From Mycolicibacterium litorale (lineage in GTDB: Bacteria > Actinomycetota > Actinomycetes > Mycobacteriales > Mycobacteriaceae), in the NCBI GenBank assembly GCA_002007745.1, contig CP019882.1, forward strand, positions 558,001 to 622,000: a DNA stretch of 64,000 nucleotides. The letters are read 5' to 3'. The notes beneath the pieces were generated by a model. The model ran no database searches. It had not been told where the DNA came from and saw only the letters and a list, made by a program, of their open reading frames with translations. This document shows positions 36,609 through 45,079 of this stretch, one piece after another. Both the position numbers and the translations under genes were made by a program. How positions within the stretch are numbered: position 1 is the stretch's first letter; every line of letters begins with the position of its first letter.

Positions 36609-38528
36609 CTAACTTTCCGGTGCCGTCACGCCGGTGAGGATCTCCTGCGTCGTCGGTGGCGGTGCCACGGTGGTGGTCGGGGGTGGTGCGGCCGTCGTCG
36701 TGGGCGGGGCCACCGTCGTGGTGGGTGGCGCAACGGTTGTCGTGGTGGTCGGCGGCGGTGTGGTGGTCGTGGTCCGGGTGGTCGTCGTCGGCGGCGTCGT
36801 AGTGGTTGTGGTGGTGGTCGTGGTGGTTGTGGTCGTCGTCGTGGGTGTCGTGGTGGTGGTCGTCGTGGTCGACGGCGTGGTGGACGGCGTGGTCGTGGTG
36901 GGCGGGACGACGGTGGTGCTGGCCGGGATCGTCGACTCAGTCGGGATCCCGTTCGAGCCGGTGATCGTAACCGTCTGCGGGGGAACGACACTCGTGGCAG
37001 GCGCGTCAGTGGGTTGCTCGCCGGGCTTGGTGACCCGGGTGGTCGTGGTGGTTGGCGTGCTGTCACTACTGGTCAACGTGATCGCCAGTCCGCCGACCGC
37101 GACCGCGGCGAGGGCGGCGGCGATGCCGAACAGCAGCGGCGGCCGGCGATACCAGGGCACCGGCGCCTCGACCAGGGCCGTGTCGTCCTCGTTCGGCTCG
37201 AACTCCACCATGGGCCGCGCGCCGGTCCCGCTCTGAGCCTGCTGGGCGTAGTCGAAGGTGTAGTCCTCGCCGGAGTACGGCACCGGTTCCTCACCCGGAG
37301 TGTCGTCCTGAGACCAGGCCAGCGCGCGGAAGGTCGCCGAAGGTGACCCGTCGGTGGCCGACTCCGTGGCCGCTTGGCCGGCGGCGCCTGACGCCCACGC
37401 GGCCGGCGCCAGACCCGTCGGGGCATCCGCGGCGGCGATCGCCATACCCGTCGGTGCGTCCGGCGCGCCACCGCGGGCGGCAATCACGGCGGCGCCGATG
37501 GCTGCGTTCAGGCCGGGTCGGGCGGTGGTGATCACCGGGACCCGCAGCTCTTCGGAAAGCCGTTGGGTCAGAACCGGTATGGCAGCACCACCGCCCACAG
37601 TGGCCACCGCGGCCAGGTTGACCGCAGGAATCCTGTTGCGCTCCAGCGCATCTCCGAGGGCATCCAGGAATCCGGCCAACGGCTCGGCGATGAGGGCTTC
37701 CAGTTCGGCGCGGGTGAGGCGGATGTCGGAACGCAGGCCCGGCAGTTCGGCTGGCACGACGGTGGCTGTCTCCGAGGACAGCCGTTCCTTGGCCGCTCGG
37801 CACTCGTCGCGCAATCGGGTCAGCGCCCCGACCGCCGCGGTGCTGGCCGGATCCAGATTGGCGGCGTCGCGTAGTCCGGCAAGTACGTGCGTCAACAGCG
37901 CCTGGTCGATCTGTTCACCGGAGAAATCGACGAAGCGCACCGTCTCACCGATCGGCTCCAAGTTCGCGCCGGCGTCGGCCAGGGTGATGTTGGTGCCACT
38001 GCCGCCGAAATCGCACAACGCGACCACGCCCTGCGTAGGCAGGCCAGGGTCGGCCTGTAGGGCGGCCAGCGCGGCGGCGGCATCGGAGATGAGCATCGGT
38101 GGCACACCGCTGGGAGAAAGGGTGGGCTTGGCGCGCAGCGCTCCGCGCAGTGCGCCCACTGCCGCCGGGCCCCAGTAGGCCGGCACGGCGACGACCAGAT
38201 TCGACGGCGGCTGGCCGTCGTCGACGGCCCGCGCGATCGCCTCCAGTGCCTCGGCGACGAGTACCTCACCGCGATGCGGCGACCCGTCGGCGGCCACCAA
38301 CGGAACCGGGTCGCCCACCCGCTCGACGAAGCCCCGGAACACCTGTCCCGCCTCGGTCAGATTGGGACTGGTCAACTCCGGGTTCTGGGAGGGCACGCCG
38401 ACCTCGGCGGGCCGGTTGGACCACAGCGTCAGCACCGATCGACGGGTCACCGGCTGGCGGCCCGGGCGCGCCGCTACCAGGTTGGTCGCTCCGATCGACA
38501 ACCCCAGCGATTCGCTCAACTCATACAT
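36609..38528 (-). CDS. Hsp70-like membrane protein with Thr/Pro tail and PWYR motif
   Basis: A 639-residue protein. The N-terminal ~370 residues resemble the Hsp70/actin-like ATPase fold and M. tuberculosis Rv0312: SLGLSIGATNLVAA, VVALCDFGGSGTNITLADAG, CRAAKERLSSETATVV and AAVATVGGGAAIPVL. Then come a linker, PWYRR at about residue 457, one membrane helix and a long external Thr/Pro tail including runs of Thr. Orientation is probably cytoplasmic ATPase domain with an external tail. It precedes iniR by 7 bases and is divergent from the IniB-like gene. ATG 38528 has GAAGGG directly before it. Function unknown; linkage suggests a role in the ini envelope-stress response. Confidence 0.82.
   Translation of the reverse strand: MYELSESLGLSIGATNLVAARPGRQPVTRRSVLTLWSNRPAEVGVPSQNPELTSPNLTEAGQVFRGFVERVGDPVPLVAADGSPHRGEVLVAEALEAIARAVDDGQPPSNLVVAVPAYWGPAAVGALRGALRAKPTLSPSGVPPMLISDAAAALAALQADPGLPTQGVVALCDFGGSGTNITLADAGANLEPIGETVRFVDFSGEQIDQALLTHVLAGLRDAANLDPASTAAVGALTRLRDECRAAKERLSSETATVVPAELPGLRSDIRLTRAELEALIAEPLAGFLDALGDALERNRIPAVNLAAVATVGGGAAIPVLTQRLSEELRVPVITTARPGLNAAIGAAVIAARGGAPDAPTGMAIAAADAPTGLAPAAWASGAAGQAATESATDGSPSATFRALAWSQDDTPGEEPVPYSGEDYTFDYAQQAQSGTGARPMVEFEPNEDDTALVEAPVPWYRRPPLLFGIAAALAAVAVGGLAITLTSSDSTPTTTTTRVTKPGEQPTDAPATSVVPPQTVTITGSNGIPTESTIPASTTVVPPTTTTPSTTPSTTTTTTTTPTTTTTTTTTTTTTTTTPPTTTTRTTTTTPPPTTTTTVAPPTTTVAPPTTTAAPPPTTTVAPPPTTQEILTGVTAPES
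36655..36915 (-). repeat. Low-complexity coding repeat (polythreonine/proline)
   Basis: On the plus strand this is a near-continuous GTGGT/GTCGT pattern, encoding on the minus strand the Thr/Pro tail of the Hsp70-like protein, with an uninterrupted run of Thr codons around 36790-36850. Such tracts are prone to length change and assembly error, so tail length may vary between strains. Confidence 0.85.
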
Positions 38529-38617
38529 CCCTTCGCTGCCACGCGCTCTCCCGCGCCGTCAGGCTCGGTGGGCCGTGTTCACCTTAAACGCTGCCCAGTC
38601 CAAAGCCCGGCAGCGAT

Positions 38618-38657
38618 CCCCTAATGTCGCAAGAACCCCTAAGGTCACACCCCCTAA
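38618..38657. promoter_or_regulatory. Three CCCCTAA direct repeats in the divergent ini region
   Basis: CCCCTAA occurs at 38618-38624, 38636-38642 and 38651-38657 (steps of 18 and 15 bases). They lie in the 246-base region between the Hsp70-like/iniR unit (minus) and the IniB-like gene (plus). The same core recurs in front of iniB, so these are candidate sites of a shared regulator, IniR being the obvious candidate. Confidence 0.55.
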
Positions 38658-38774
38658 CGCTGCGCCCACCAGGGTGGCTTCGACACCGATCCCGGGAAGC
38701 GGATAGATCGCTAGCATTCTGGGCAGCAGCTGGGATTCCACTGTGACTATCGGCCGTAGGGGAGAATGCGTGAC

Positions 38775-39323
38775 ATGGCAAACTCGTTGCTCGACTTTGT
38801 GATGTCGCTGGTGCGGGATCCCGATGCCGCCGCACGGTATGCCGCCGATCCGGCCGGCGCCATCGCCGATGCGCACCTCACCGATGTGACCAGCGTCGAC
38901 GTCAACAACCTCATCCCGATGGTGGCCGATTCACTCTCGGGTCCGCTGTCATCCACCGGGTCGGGCTTCGGGCCGGACCATGGTGGTGACGGCAACGTGT
39001 GGGCCAGTGGTGCGGCCACCGCTGCGTTCGATGCCTTCGACGCGCACCTGCCTGCCGCGCCGCTACCCGAGACTCACCCGGTGATCACCGACCTCGTCCA
39101 GCGGGTGGCGAATGAGCCGGGACTGATCACCGATCCCGGTGCCGAGTCTGCTGGTCTGCAATCAGCCCTGGCAGACGCGTCGGCACAGGTCAGTGACACC
39201 GTCGCCGACCCCGCGCCAGCGGTGGACACCGCGCTCGACTGGGTCGATCACGCCGGCTGGGAGCACACCCACACCGACGACACCCACGGGACCACCGACC
39301 ATCCCGGTTTCGACCTGTTCTGA
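38775..39323 (+). CDS. IniB N-terminal-domain protein (Rv0340-like)
   Basis: A 182-residue protein whose first 50 residues (MANSLLDFVMSLVRDPDAAA ... TSVDVNNLIPMVADSL) match the N-terminal domain shared by IniB and Rv0340. The remainder is acidic and His/Thr-rich with no membrane segment. ATG at 38775 is preferred to one three codons upstream because the family starts MA(N/T)SLLD; GGGGAGA lies before both. It is the first plus-strand gene of the ini region, ends in a clear terminator and so is a separate unit from iniBA. Function unknown. Confidence 0.78.
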   Translation: MANSLLDFVMSLVRDPDAAARYAADPAGAIADAHLTDVTSVDVNNLIPMVADSLSGPLSSTGSGFGPDHGGDGNVWASGAATAAFDAFDAHLPAAPLPETHPVITDLVQRVANEPGLITDPGAESAGLQSALADASAQVSDTVADPAPAVDTALDWVDHAGWEHTHTDDTHGTTDHPGFDLF

Positions 39324-39338
39324 CAGTCGTCGACACAA

Positions 39339-39367
39339 CCCCACGTCCTTCGTGACGTGGGGTTTTT
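39339..39367 (+). terminator. Rho-independent terminator after the IniB-like gene
   Basis: CCCCACGTC (39339-39347) pairs perfectly with GACGTGGGG (39354-39362) around the loop CTTCGT and is followed by TTTTT at 39363-39367. It lies 16 bases after the stop of the IniB-like gene. It would separate that gene from iniB. Confidence 0.85.
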
Positions 39368-39384
39368 CGTACTTCATGACGGCT

Positions 39385-39438
39385 CCCTAGGGACCCCCTA
39401 TTCCCCTAGTGCGGCTACCGGGAAATCCCTAATAGGGG
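39385..39438. promoter_or_regulatory. Cluster of CCCTA half-sites upstream of iniB
   Basis: CCCTAGGG (39385-39392), CCCCCTA (39394-39400), CCCCTAG (39403-39409) and the palindrome CCCTAATAGGGG (39427-39438) are packed into 54 bases, about 110-160 bases before the iniB start. They share the core of the repeats at 38618-38657. The position fits an activator region of the isoniazid-inducible iniBAC promoter, but the binding protein is inferred. Confidence 0.55.
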
Positions 39439-39546
39439 CCGGTCGGGCAGGGGACGCGACCCCGTTTCCGGTAGTCCTCGGCGCCCATAACGTGGTGTCC
39501 AGATCGCCGGACGGACCGGCGAGCACCATCCGAAAGGTCTCCGACC

Positions 39547-40539
39547 ATGCTCTCTCTGATCGACTGGATCCTCGACCTCTTCCGCAACGAGGACGCCGCC
39601 CGGGCTTTCGTCGCCGCACCCGAGCAGACCATGCGTGACGCCGGCCTCGCCGGAGTGTCAGCCGCTCAGGTTTCCGCTGTCGCCGCCACCGCCGTCCCGG
39701 GCCTGGTGCTCGGCGGGGGCGATCCGATCGTCGGGCTGCAGCGCGCGGTGTCCAACCAGTACGGGTTCGCACCGGCCTATCAGCCGTCGTTCGAACCGGT
39801 CTACGCGCCGTCGCCGACCTTCGCCCCGCAGACCGACCTGGCCAGCCACAACGACACCTCGTTGCTCAGCCCCGACCAGGCGGCCGGCGCGAACGCCCAG
39901 CAGGGCGCCTTCAACCTCGGCTTTGGCGACATCACCTTCGGCAACAAGACCACCAACACCGCCACCGACGGCGGCGTGGTGGTCGACGGGCCCAACCACG
40001 GCGACATCGTCAGCGGTGACGGTGCGGTACTGGGCAACGGCAACGACGTCAACAACGGTCACGTGTGGGCCGGCACCGGCTCGAACGTCGCCATCGGCCA
40101 TGGCCAGGTGGACGACAACGGCACCACCGCGACCGGTGGCAGCACCGTCATCAAGGACAACGGCGGCCCGGTCTTCCACGACGTGGACGCCAGCGGCGGC
40201 AACGGCGGTGGAGCCAGCGCCGGTGGCAGCCTGATCGGCCTCGGTGGTGGGCATGCCTCGGGCGGAAACGCCGGCGGAGGCGGCATCACCGTCATCGACG
40301 GCCACACGTCGACCAACAGTGGCAACTCGGTGAGCGTCCCGACTCACACCCAGACCACCAGCACCACGGTCGTCGACCATTCCGACGACTCGGTGCACCA
40401 GGTCGCCGACAGCTCGACACACGAGTCGTCCAACCACTCGCTGTTCGACAACAGCCACGACACCGCGCTGGTCAACAGCCACCTCGACGCGAGCCAGGAC
40501 ACCTCGCTGGCGTCGGGCAACCACCTGCTGGGTCTGTAA
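39547..40539 (+). CDS. iniB: Isoniazid-inducible protein IniB
   Basis: A 330-residue protein. The N-terminal domain is LSLIDWILDLFRNEDAARAF plus SAAQVSAVAATAVPGL, as in IniB. It is followed by a Gly/Asn/Asp/Ser/Thr-rich low-complexity body (GDIVSGDGAVLGNGNDVNNG, GGNGGGASAGGSLIG) and ends NHLLGL. IniB of M. tuberculosis is a glycine-rich protein of unclear function, the first gene of an operon strongly induced by cell-wall inhibitors. An AAAGG ribosome site precedes ATG 39547. It is followed by a hairpin and then iniA. Confidence 0.9.
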   Translation: MLSLIDWILDLFRNEDAARAFVAAPEQTMRDAGLAGVSAAQVSAVAATAVPGLVLGGGDPIVGLQRAVSNQYGFAPAYQPSFEPVYAPSPTFAPQTDLASHNDTSLLSPDQAAGANAQQGAFNLGFGDITFGNKTTNTATDGGVVVDGPNHGDIVSGDGAVLGNGNDVNNGHVWAGTGSNVAIGHGQVDDNGTTATGGSTVIKDNGGPVFHDVDASGGNGGGASAGGSLIGLGGGHASGGNAGGGGITVIDGHTSTNSGNSVSVPTHTQTTSTTVVDHSDDSVHQVADSSTHESSNHSLFDNSHDTALVNSHLDASQDTSLASGNHLLGL

Positions 40540-40550
40540 CTCGCAGCGGC

Positions 40551-40586
40551 GGCGGGGACCTCCACCGATGTCTGGAGGTCCCCGCC
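40551..40586 (+). terminator. Perfect hairpin between iniB and iniA
   Basis: GGCGGGGACCTCCA (40551-40564) and TGGAGGTCCCCGCC (40573-40586) form a 14-base perfect stem with an 8-base loop, 12 bases past the iniB stop and 38 before the iniA start. There is no T-run. It may act as a partial terminator, or as a 3' end protecting iniB mRNA and lowering iniA expression relative to iniB. Confidence 0.6.
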
Positions 40587-40624
40587 AGCTTGTGCGCATA
40601 CGGTGTAGAGCACTGGGAGGACAT

Positions 40625-42484
40625 GTGACGCAACCGCAGGACCCGCGCAGGGTCAACGTGATCGTCGAGCTGATCGGCCACACCAGCGCCATCGCCGAGC
40701 TCAACGATCGCGGCGACCTGGCGGCTCGATTGGCCGTCGCCAGGGAGCGGATCACCGACCCGCAGATCCGGGTGGTCATCGCCGGCCAGCTCAAACAGGG
40801 CAAGAGTCAACTGCTCAATTCGCTGCTCAACCTGCCGGTGGCCCGCGTCGGAGACGACGAGACCACCGCGGTGGCCACCGTCGTCAGCTACGCCGAGGAA
40901 CCGTGGGCTCGACTGGTGATCTCGGCGGGCGAGGGCGTCGAGCCGCAGACCGTCGACATCCCGCTGACCGACATCAAGAACGACCTGCGCCGAGCCCCGC
41001 AGGCGCAAGGCCGGGAAGTGCTTCGCGTCGAAGTGGGCGCGCCGAGCCCGTTGCTCAAAGGTGGCCTGGCCTTCATCGACACCCCCGGCGTCGGCGGCCA
41101 TGGCCAGCCGCATCTGTCGGCCACGCTGGGGCTGCTTCCCGACGCCGACGCGATGTTGATGATCAGCGACACCAGCCAGGAATTCACCGAACCAGAGATG
41201 CGGTTCATCCGGCAGGCCGTCGAGATCTGCCCGGTCGGTGCGATCGTCGCCACCAAGACCGACCTGTATCCGTTCTGGCGTCAGATCGTCGAGACCAACA
41301 CCGCGCACCTGCAACGCGCCGGTGTGAACCTGCCGGTGATTCCGGCCTCGGCGCTGCTGCGCAGTCACGCCATCTCGCTCAACGACGCCGAACTCAACGA
41401 GGAGTCGAACTTCCCGGCCATCGTGAAGTTCCTCTCCGAGAAGGTGCTCTCCCGGGAGAACGATCGGGTGCGTGATCATGTTGTCGCCGAAATTCGAGCG
41501 GCTGCAGAGCATCTCAGCCTGGCGGTGAACTCCGAGTTGTCCGCGTTGAGCGACCCGGACCAGGCCCGCCGACTGACCGAGGACCTGGAGCGGCGCAAGC
41601 AGGAGGCGCAGGACGCATTGCAGCAGACCGCGCTGTGGCAGCAGGTCCTCAACGACGGCATCGCCGACCTGACAGCCGACGTCGACCATGACCTGCGCGC
41701 CCGGTTCCGGGCCATCACCCAACACATCGAAGGTGTCATCGACACCTGTGACCCCACCCAGCACTGGGCCGAGATCGGTGCAGAAGTCGAGGACGCCGTC
41801 GCCAACGCCGTCGGCGACAACTTCGTGTGGGCCTACCAGCGTGCCGAGGTGCTGGCCTCCGAGGTGGCGCGCACCTTCGTCGAGGCCGGGCTGGACGCCA
41901 TCAAGATGCCTGAGGTCAGCGCCGCCGAGATGGGTGCAGGTGTGGGCCGGCTCAAGTCTCTGGCCCGTCTGGAATCCAAGCCGATCGACAAGGGCCACAA
42001 GGTGATCACCAGCATGCGTGGCTCCTACGGTGGTGTGCTCATGTTCGGCATGCTCACCTCGGTCGCCGGGCTGGGGATGTTCAACCCGTTGTCACTGGGC
42101 GCGGGCCTGCTGCTGGGCCGCAAGGCCTACAAGGAGGACATGGAGAACCGGATGCTGCGGGTGCGCAACGAAGCCAAGACCAATCTGCGCCGCTTCGTCG
42201 ACGACGTGATGTTCGTGGTCGCCAAGGAATCCCGCGACCGGCTCAAGAACGTGCAGCGCCAGCTGCGCGACCACTACCGCGAGATCGCGAACCAGACCAC
42301 CCGATCCCTCAACGAGTCGCTGCAGTCCACGATTGCCGCCGCCCGGATGGAGGAGACCGAACGCAACAACCGGATAGCCGAACTGGAGCGACAGCTCAAC
42401 ATCCTCACCCAGGTGATCGACAACGCCGACAAGCTCACCGCTGCAACAGCTTCGGCTACGGCGACGCCGTCCGCGTCACATTGA
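40625..42484 (+). CDS. iniA: Dynamin-like GTPase IniA
   Basis: A 619-residue bacterial dynamin-like protein. The P-loop is GQLKQGKS (54-61), switch region G3 is DTPGVGGHG and G4 is TKTD. A helical stalk follows, then a hydrophobic hairpin near GGVLMFGMLTSVAGLGMFNP that should contact membrane, and a coiled-coil end (MEETERNNRIAELERQLNIL). In M. tuberculosis IniA is isoniazid-inducible, linked to drug tolerance, and its structure shows membrane fission activity. GTG at 40625 is chosen because GGGAGGA lies 4-5 bases before it. The 3' end overlaps a minus-strand gene by 29 bases. Confidence 0.93.
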   Translation: MTQPQDPRRVNVIVELIGHTSAIAELNDRGDLAARLAVARERITDPQIRVVIAGQLKQGKSQLLNSLLNLPVARVGDDETTAVATVVSYAEEPWARLVISAGEGVEPQTVDIPLTDIKNDLRRAPQAQGREVLRVEVGAPSPLLKGGLAFIDTPGVGGHGQPHLSATLGLLPDADAMLMISDTSQEFTEPEMRFIRQAVEICPVGAIVATKTDLYPFWRQIVETNTAHLQRAGVNLPVIPASALLRSHAISLNDAELNEESNFPAIVKFLSEKVLSRENDRVRDHVVAEIRAAAEHLSLAVNSELSALSDPDQARRLTEDLERRKQEAQDALQQTALWQQVLNDGIADLTADVDHDLRARFRAITQHIEGVIDTCDPTQHWAEIGAEVEDAVANAVGDNFVWAYQRAEVLASEVARTFVEAGLDAIKMPEVSAAEMGAGVGRLKSLARLESKPIDKGHKVITSMRGSYGGVLMFGMLTSVAGLGMFNPLSLGAGLLLGRKAYKEDMENRMLRVRNEAKTNLRRFVDDVMFVVAKESRDRLKNVQRQLRDHYREIANQTTRSLNESLQSTIAAARMEETERNNRIAELERQLNILTQVIDNADKLTAATASATATPSASH

Positions 42485-42890
42485 GCCGCGGACCCGACCG
42501 GGTGGTCCGCGGCCCGGGCGGGTTGGTGACCCGCGTCGGGAACGTGCCGGGGAAGGTGGGTGCCACGCCGTCGGTCGGCAACGCACTCGGGGTGGGCTCG
42601 GCGCTCGAGGTGTCGCTGGTCGTGCTCTCGCCGGGCAGCCCGATGTCCGTCGTCGACAGTCGCACGCTGGGATAGGACGTGCTCGTCGAGGCCGTCGTCG
42701 CCGCGACATGCGGCGGCTCGGGCAGGTGGGTGCCGGGCGGCAGGACAGGTGCGGTTTCCGGTGAGCTCCACTTGCTGGACATGTTCACCACCGTCATGAC
42801 CAGGATCGCGATCAGCGCCAGCCCGAGCAGCCCCGCGGCGGCGGTCGCGGCCGCCGAGCGGTACCACGGCGTCTTCTCCGGGGCCATGGC
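42456..42890 (-). CDS. Small PWYR single-pass membrane protein inside the ini locus
   Basis: A 144-residue protein starting MAPEKTPWYRSAAATAAAGL. The PWYR motif is at residues 7-10, then one membrane helix (about 14-36), then a Ser/Thr/Pro-rich external tail. ATG at 42890 is chosen because it begins the motif directly; upstream extensions are antisense to iniC. It lies on the opposite strand between iniA and iniC, overlapping the iniA end by 29 bases and diverging from iniC across 54 bases. It shares its motif and layout with 44426-45061, 45080-45748 and the C-terminal part of the Hsp70-like protein. Function unknown. Confidence 0.75.
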   Translation of the reverse strand, partial: AMAPEKTPWYRSAAATAAAGLLGLALIAILVMTVVNMSSKWSSPETAPVLPPGTHLPEPPHVAATTASTSTSYPSVRLSTTDIGLPGESTTSDTSSAEPTPSALPTDGVAPTFPGTFPTRVTNPPGPRTTRSGPRLNVTRTASP

Positions 42891-42944
42891 GGCTGATCCT
42901 AGCGGTCGTGCGCGCAGCTCGCCGAACCGTAGACTCGTCCCTCG

Positions 42945-44432
42945 ATGAGCACCAGCGATCAGGTTCGCGCCATCCTGGGCGGCACCCGTCGCGCATACCA
43001 GGGTGAGCCTGCCTACCGGCAGCGGCCCGACGTGTTCAACGAGTTGGATCGCATCGCCGGGCGGCTCAACCAGCCGATCCGCATCGCGCTGGCCGGCACG
43101 CTCAAGGCGGGGAAGTCCACTCTGGTCAATGCGCTGGTCGGTGAGACGATCGCGCCCACCGATGCCACCGAGGCCACCCGGATCGTCACCTGGTTCCGGC
43201 ACGGTCCGATCCCCAAGGTCACCGCCAACCATGTCGGCGGGCGGCGCTCCAACGTGCCCATCGCCAGAAATGGCGGCCTGACCTTCGACTTCGGCACCCT
43301 GGACGCCGCCGACATTCTCGACCTCGACGTGGAGTGGCCGGCCGCCGAACTGATCGACGCGACCATCATCGACACCCCCGGCACCTCCTCGCTGTCGCGG
43401 GACGTCTCCGAACGGACCCTGCGACTGCTCGTCCCCGAGGACGGGGTGCCCCGGGTCGACGCGGTGGTGTTCCTGCTCCGCACGCTCAACGCGGCCGATA
43501 TCGCGCTGCTCAAACAGATCGGTGAGCTGGTCGGCGGATCGTCCGGGGCGTTAGGGGTGATCGGGGTCGCCTCGCGGGCCGACGAGATCGGCGCCGGACG
43601 GCTGGACGCGATGATGTCGGCCAAGGATGTCGCGCATCGCTTCACCGAGGAGCTGGACCGGACCGGCATCTGCCAGGCGGTGGTGCCGGTGTCTGGTCTG
43701 CTGGCGCTCACTGCGCGGACATTGCGGCAGAGCGAGTTCGCGGCGTTGGAGAAGCTGGCGGCGGTCGACATCGCCGAACTCAACAAGGCGATGCTGAGCG
43801 TGGACCGGTTCGTCCGCGAGGACAGCGCGTTGCCTGTCGACGCCGCGACCCGCGCGCAGCTACTGGACCGGTTCGGCATGTTCGGGATCAGGATCTCGAT
43901 CGCCGTATTACGTTCTGGCGTCACCGATTCGGTATCGCTTGCCGATGAGCTGCTCGAACGCAGCGGACTGGTGGCGCTGCGCGATGTGATCGACCAGCAG
44001 TTCGCCCAGCGATCCGAACTGCTCAAGGCGCATACCGCCCTGCTGTCGCTGCGCAGGTTCGTCGAGCTGCACCCGATTCCCGCGACGCCCTACATCATCG
44101 CCGACATCGATCCACTGCTCGCCGACACCCACGCCTTCGAGGAACTTCGGCTGCTCAGCCAACTACGTTCTCGCCCAACGACCTTCACCGAAGACGAGAT
44201 GGTGTCGCTGCGACGCATCATTGGCGGGTCCGGGACCGACGCGGCCAGCCGGCTGGGCCTGACACCCGAGGCGCCCTATGACGGACCGCGCGCCGCGTTC
44301 GCCGCGGCGCAGCGCTGGCGGCGTAGGGCCGAGCATCCGCTCAACGATCCGTTCACGACCAGGGCGTGCCGAGCGGCGGTGCGCAGCGCGGAGGCGCTGG
44401 TCGCCATGTACGCGGCGGCCGAGCGCTACTGA
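42945..44432 (+). CDS. iniC: Dynamin-like GTPase IniC
   Basis: A 495-residue GTPase, partner of IniA in the ini operon. The P-loop is GTLKAGKST (51-59), G3 is DTPGTSSLS and the later nucleotide-binding region is GVASRADE. Helical regions follow without a clear membrane hairpin, so it is smaller than IniA and may form a heteromer with it. In M. tuberculosis iniA and iniC are adjacent; here a minus-strand gene separates them, so iniC needs its own promoter in the 54-base gap or read-through from iniA. The stop overlaps the end of the next minus gene by 7 bases. Confidence 0.92.
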   Translation: MSTSDQVRAILGGTRRAYQGEPAYRQRPDVFNELDRIAGRLNQPIRIALAGTLKAGKSTLVNALVGETIAPTDATEATRIVTWFRHGPIPKVTANHVGGRRSNVPIARNGGLTFDFGTLDAADILDLDVEWPAAELIDATIIDTPGTSSLSRDVSERTLRLLVPEDGVPRVDAVVFLLRTLNAADIALLKQIGELVGGSSGALGVIGVASRADEIGAGRLDAMMSAKDVAHRFTEELDRTGICQAVVPVSGLLALTARTLRQSEFAALEKLAAVDIAELNKAMLSVDRFVREDSALPVDAATRAQLLDRFGMFGIRISIAVLRSGVTDSVSLADELLERSGLVALRDVIDQQFAQRSELLKAHTALLSLRRFVELHPIPATPYIIADIDPLLADTHAFEELRLLSQLRSRPTTFTEDEMVSLRRIIGGSGTDAASRLGLTPEAPYDGPRAAFAAAQRWRRRAEHPLNDPFTTRACRAAVRSAEALVAMYAAAERY

Positions 44433-45061
44433 CCGCCGCCGTTGGGCCGCGGGAACAGGGTCGGCAGCGTGGGTAGCACCCGCGCAGTCGTGGTGATGGT
44501 CTCGGTCACGGTGCTCGTCGACGTCGCCACCGACGTGCTGGTGCTGGTGCTCGTCGACGGGGGCTCAGTGGTGGTGGTCGTCGTCGGGGACTCGGTCGTC
44601 GTGGTCGGCGTCTCCGAGGTTGTAGCCGTCGTCGGCGTCGGGGAAACCGTCACCGTCTGGGTGGTGCCGCCAGGTACCGGCGCCACCGAGGCCGACGTGC
44701 CCTCGGCTCCCGAGGTCTGGGAAGTCTGCGACGTGGACGATGTCGTCGAGGTGTCGCTCGGACTCGACCCGCTGCTACCGGTGAACTTCACCACCGCGTA
44801 CACCAGGAATGCCAGGATGACGGCGGTCAGCACACCGAGACCGATCAGTCCTGCCGGCTTTCGGTACCACGGGGTGGGCTCGGGCGGGGGGAACGGGGTG
44901 GGCTCGGGCGGGGGGTACTGGCCATAACCCGTCGGTTGCCCGTACTCGTCCTGCTGATAGTCGCTGTAGGCCTCACCGCCAGTGCCGCCACCGTAGTTGG
45001 CGTACTGGGTGGGATCACTGTCGGAGTAGTTGCTCGGGTCGGGGGAACCGTCACGCGCCAC
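44426..45061 (-). CDS. PWYR single-pass membrane protein, Ser/Thr-rich tail
   Basis: A 211-residue protein starting at GTG 45061. Residues 1-63 are a cytoplasm-type Tyr/Gly/Pro-rich segment (ending PPPEPTPFPPPEPTPWYRK, a direct duplication of PPPEPT). PWYR is at about 64-67, then a membrane helix, then a Ser/Thr tail with many TTTT/STST units, ending LPTLFPRPNGGGQ. It lies 18 bases after the similar gene at 45080-45748, so they are probably co-transcribed, and overlaps the convergent iniC end by 7 bases. Such tails are often O-mannosylated in mycobacteria. Function unknown. Confidence 0.75.
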   Translation of the reverse strand: MARDGSPDPSNYSDSDPTQYANYGGGTGGEAYSDYQQDEYGQPTGYGQYPPPEPTPFPPPEPTPWYRKPAGLIGLGVLTAVILAFLVYAVVKFTGSSGSSPSDTSTTSSTSQTSQTSGAEGTSASVAPVPGGTTQTVTVSPTPTTATTSETPTTTTESPTTTTTTEPPSTSTSTSTSVATSTSTVTETITTTARVLPTLPTLFPRPNGGGQ

Positions 45062-45079
45062 GGGTTCCGATAGTAGCCG

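Noticed and set aside
36770..36900. Possible CRISPR-like or tandem repeat array
   Set aside because: The repetition is codon-level GTGGT/GTCGT low complexity in a coding tail, with no spacer-repeat structure. No CRISPR array is seen in the window.
36634..37236. Long plus-strand frame rich in Val (runs of VVVV)
   Set aside because: It is the exact antisense of the polythreonine tail of the Hsp70-like protein; low complexity keeps several frames open.
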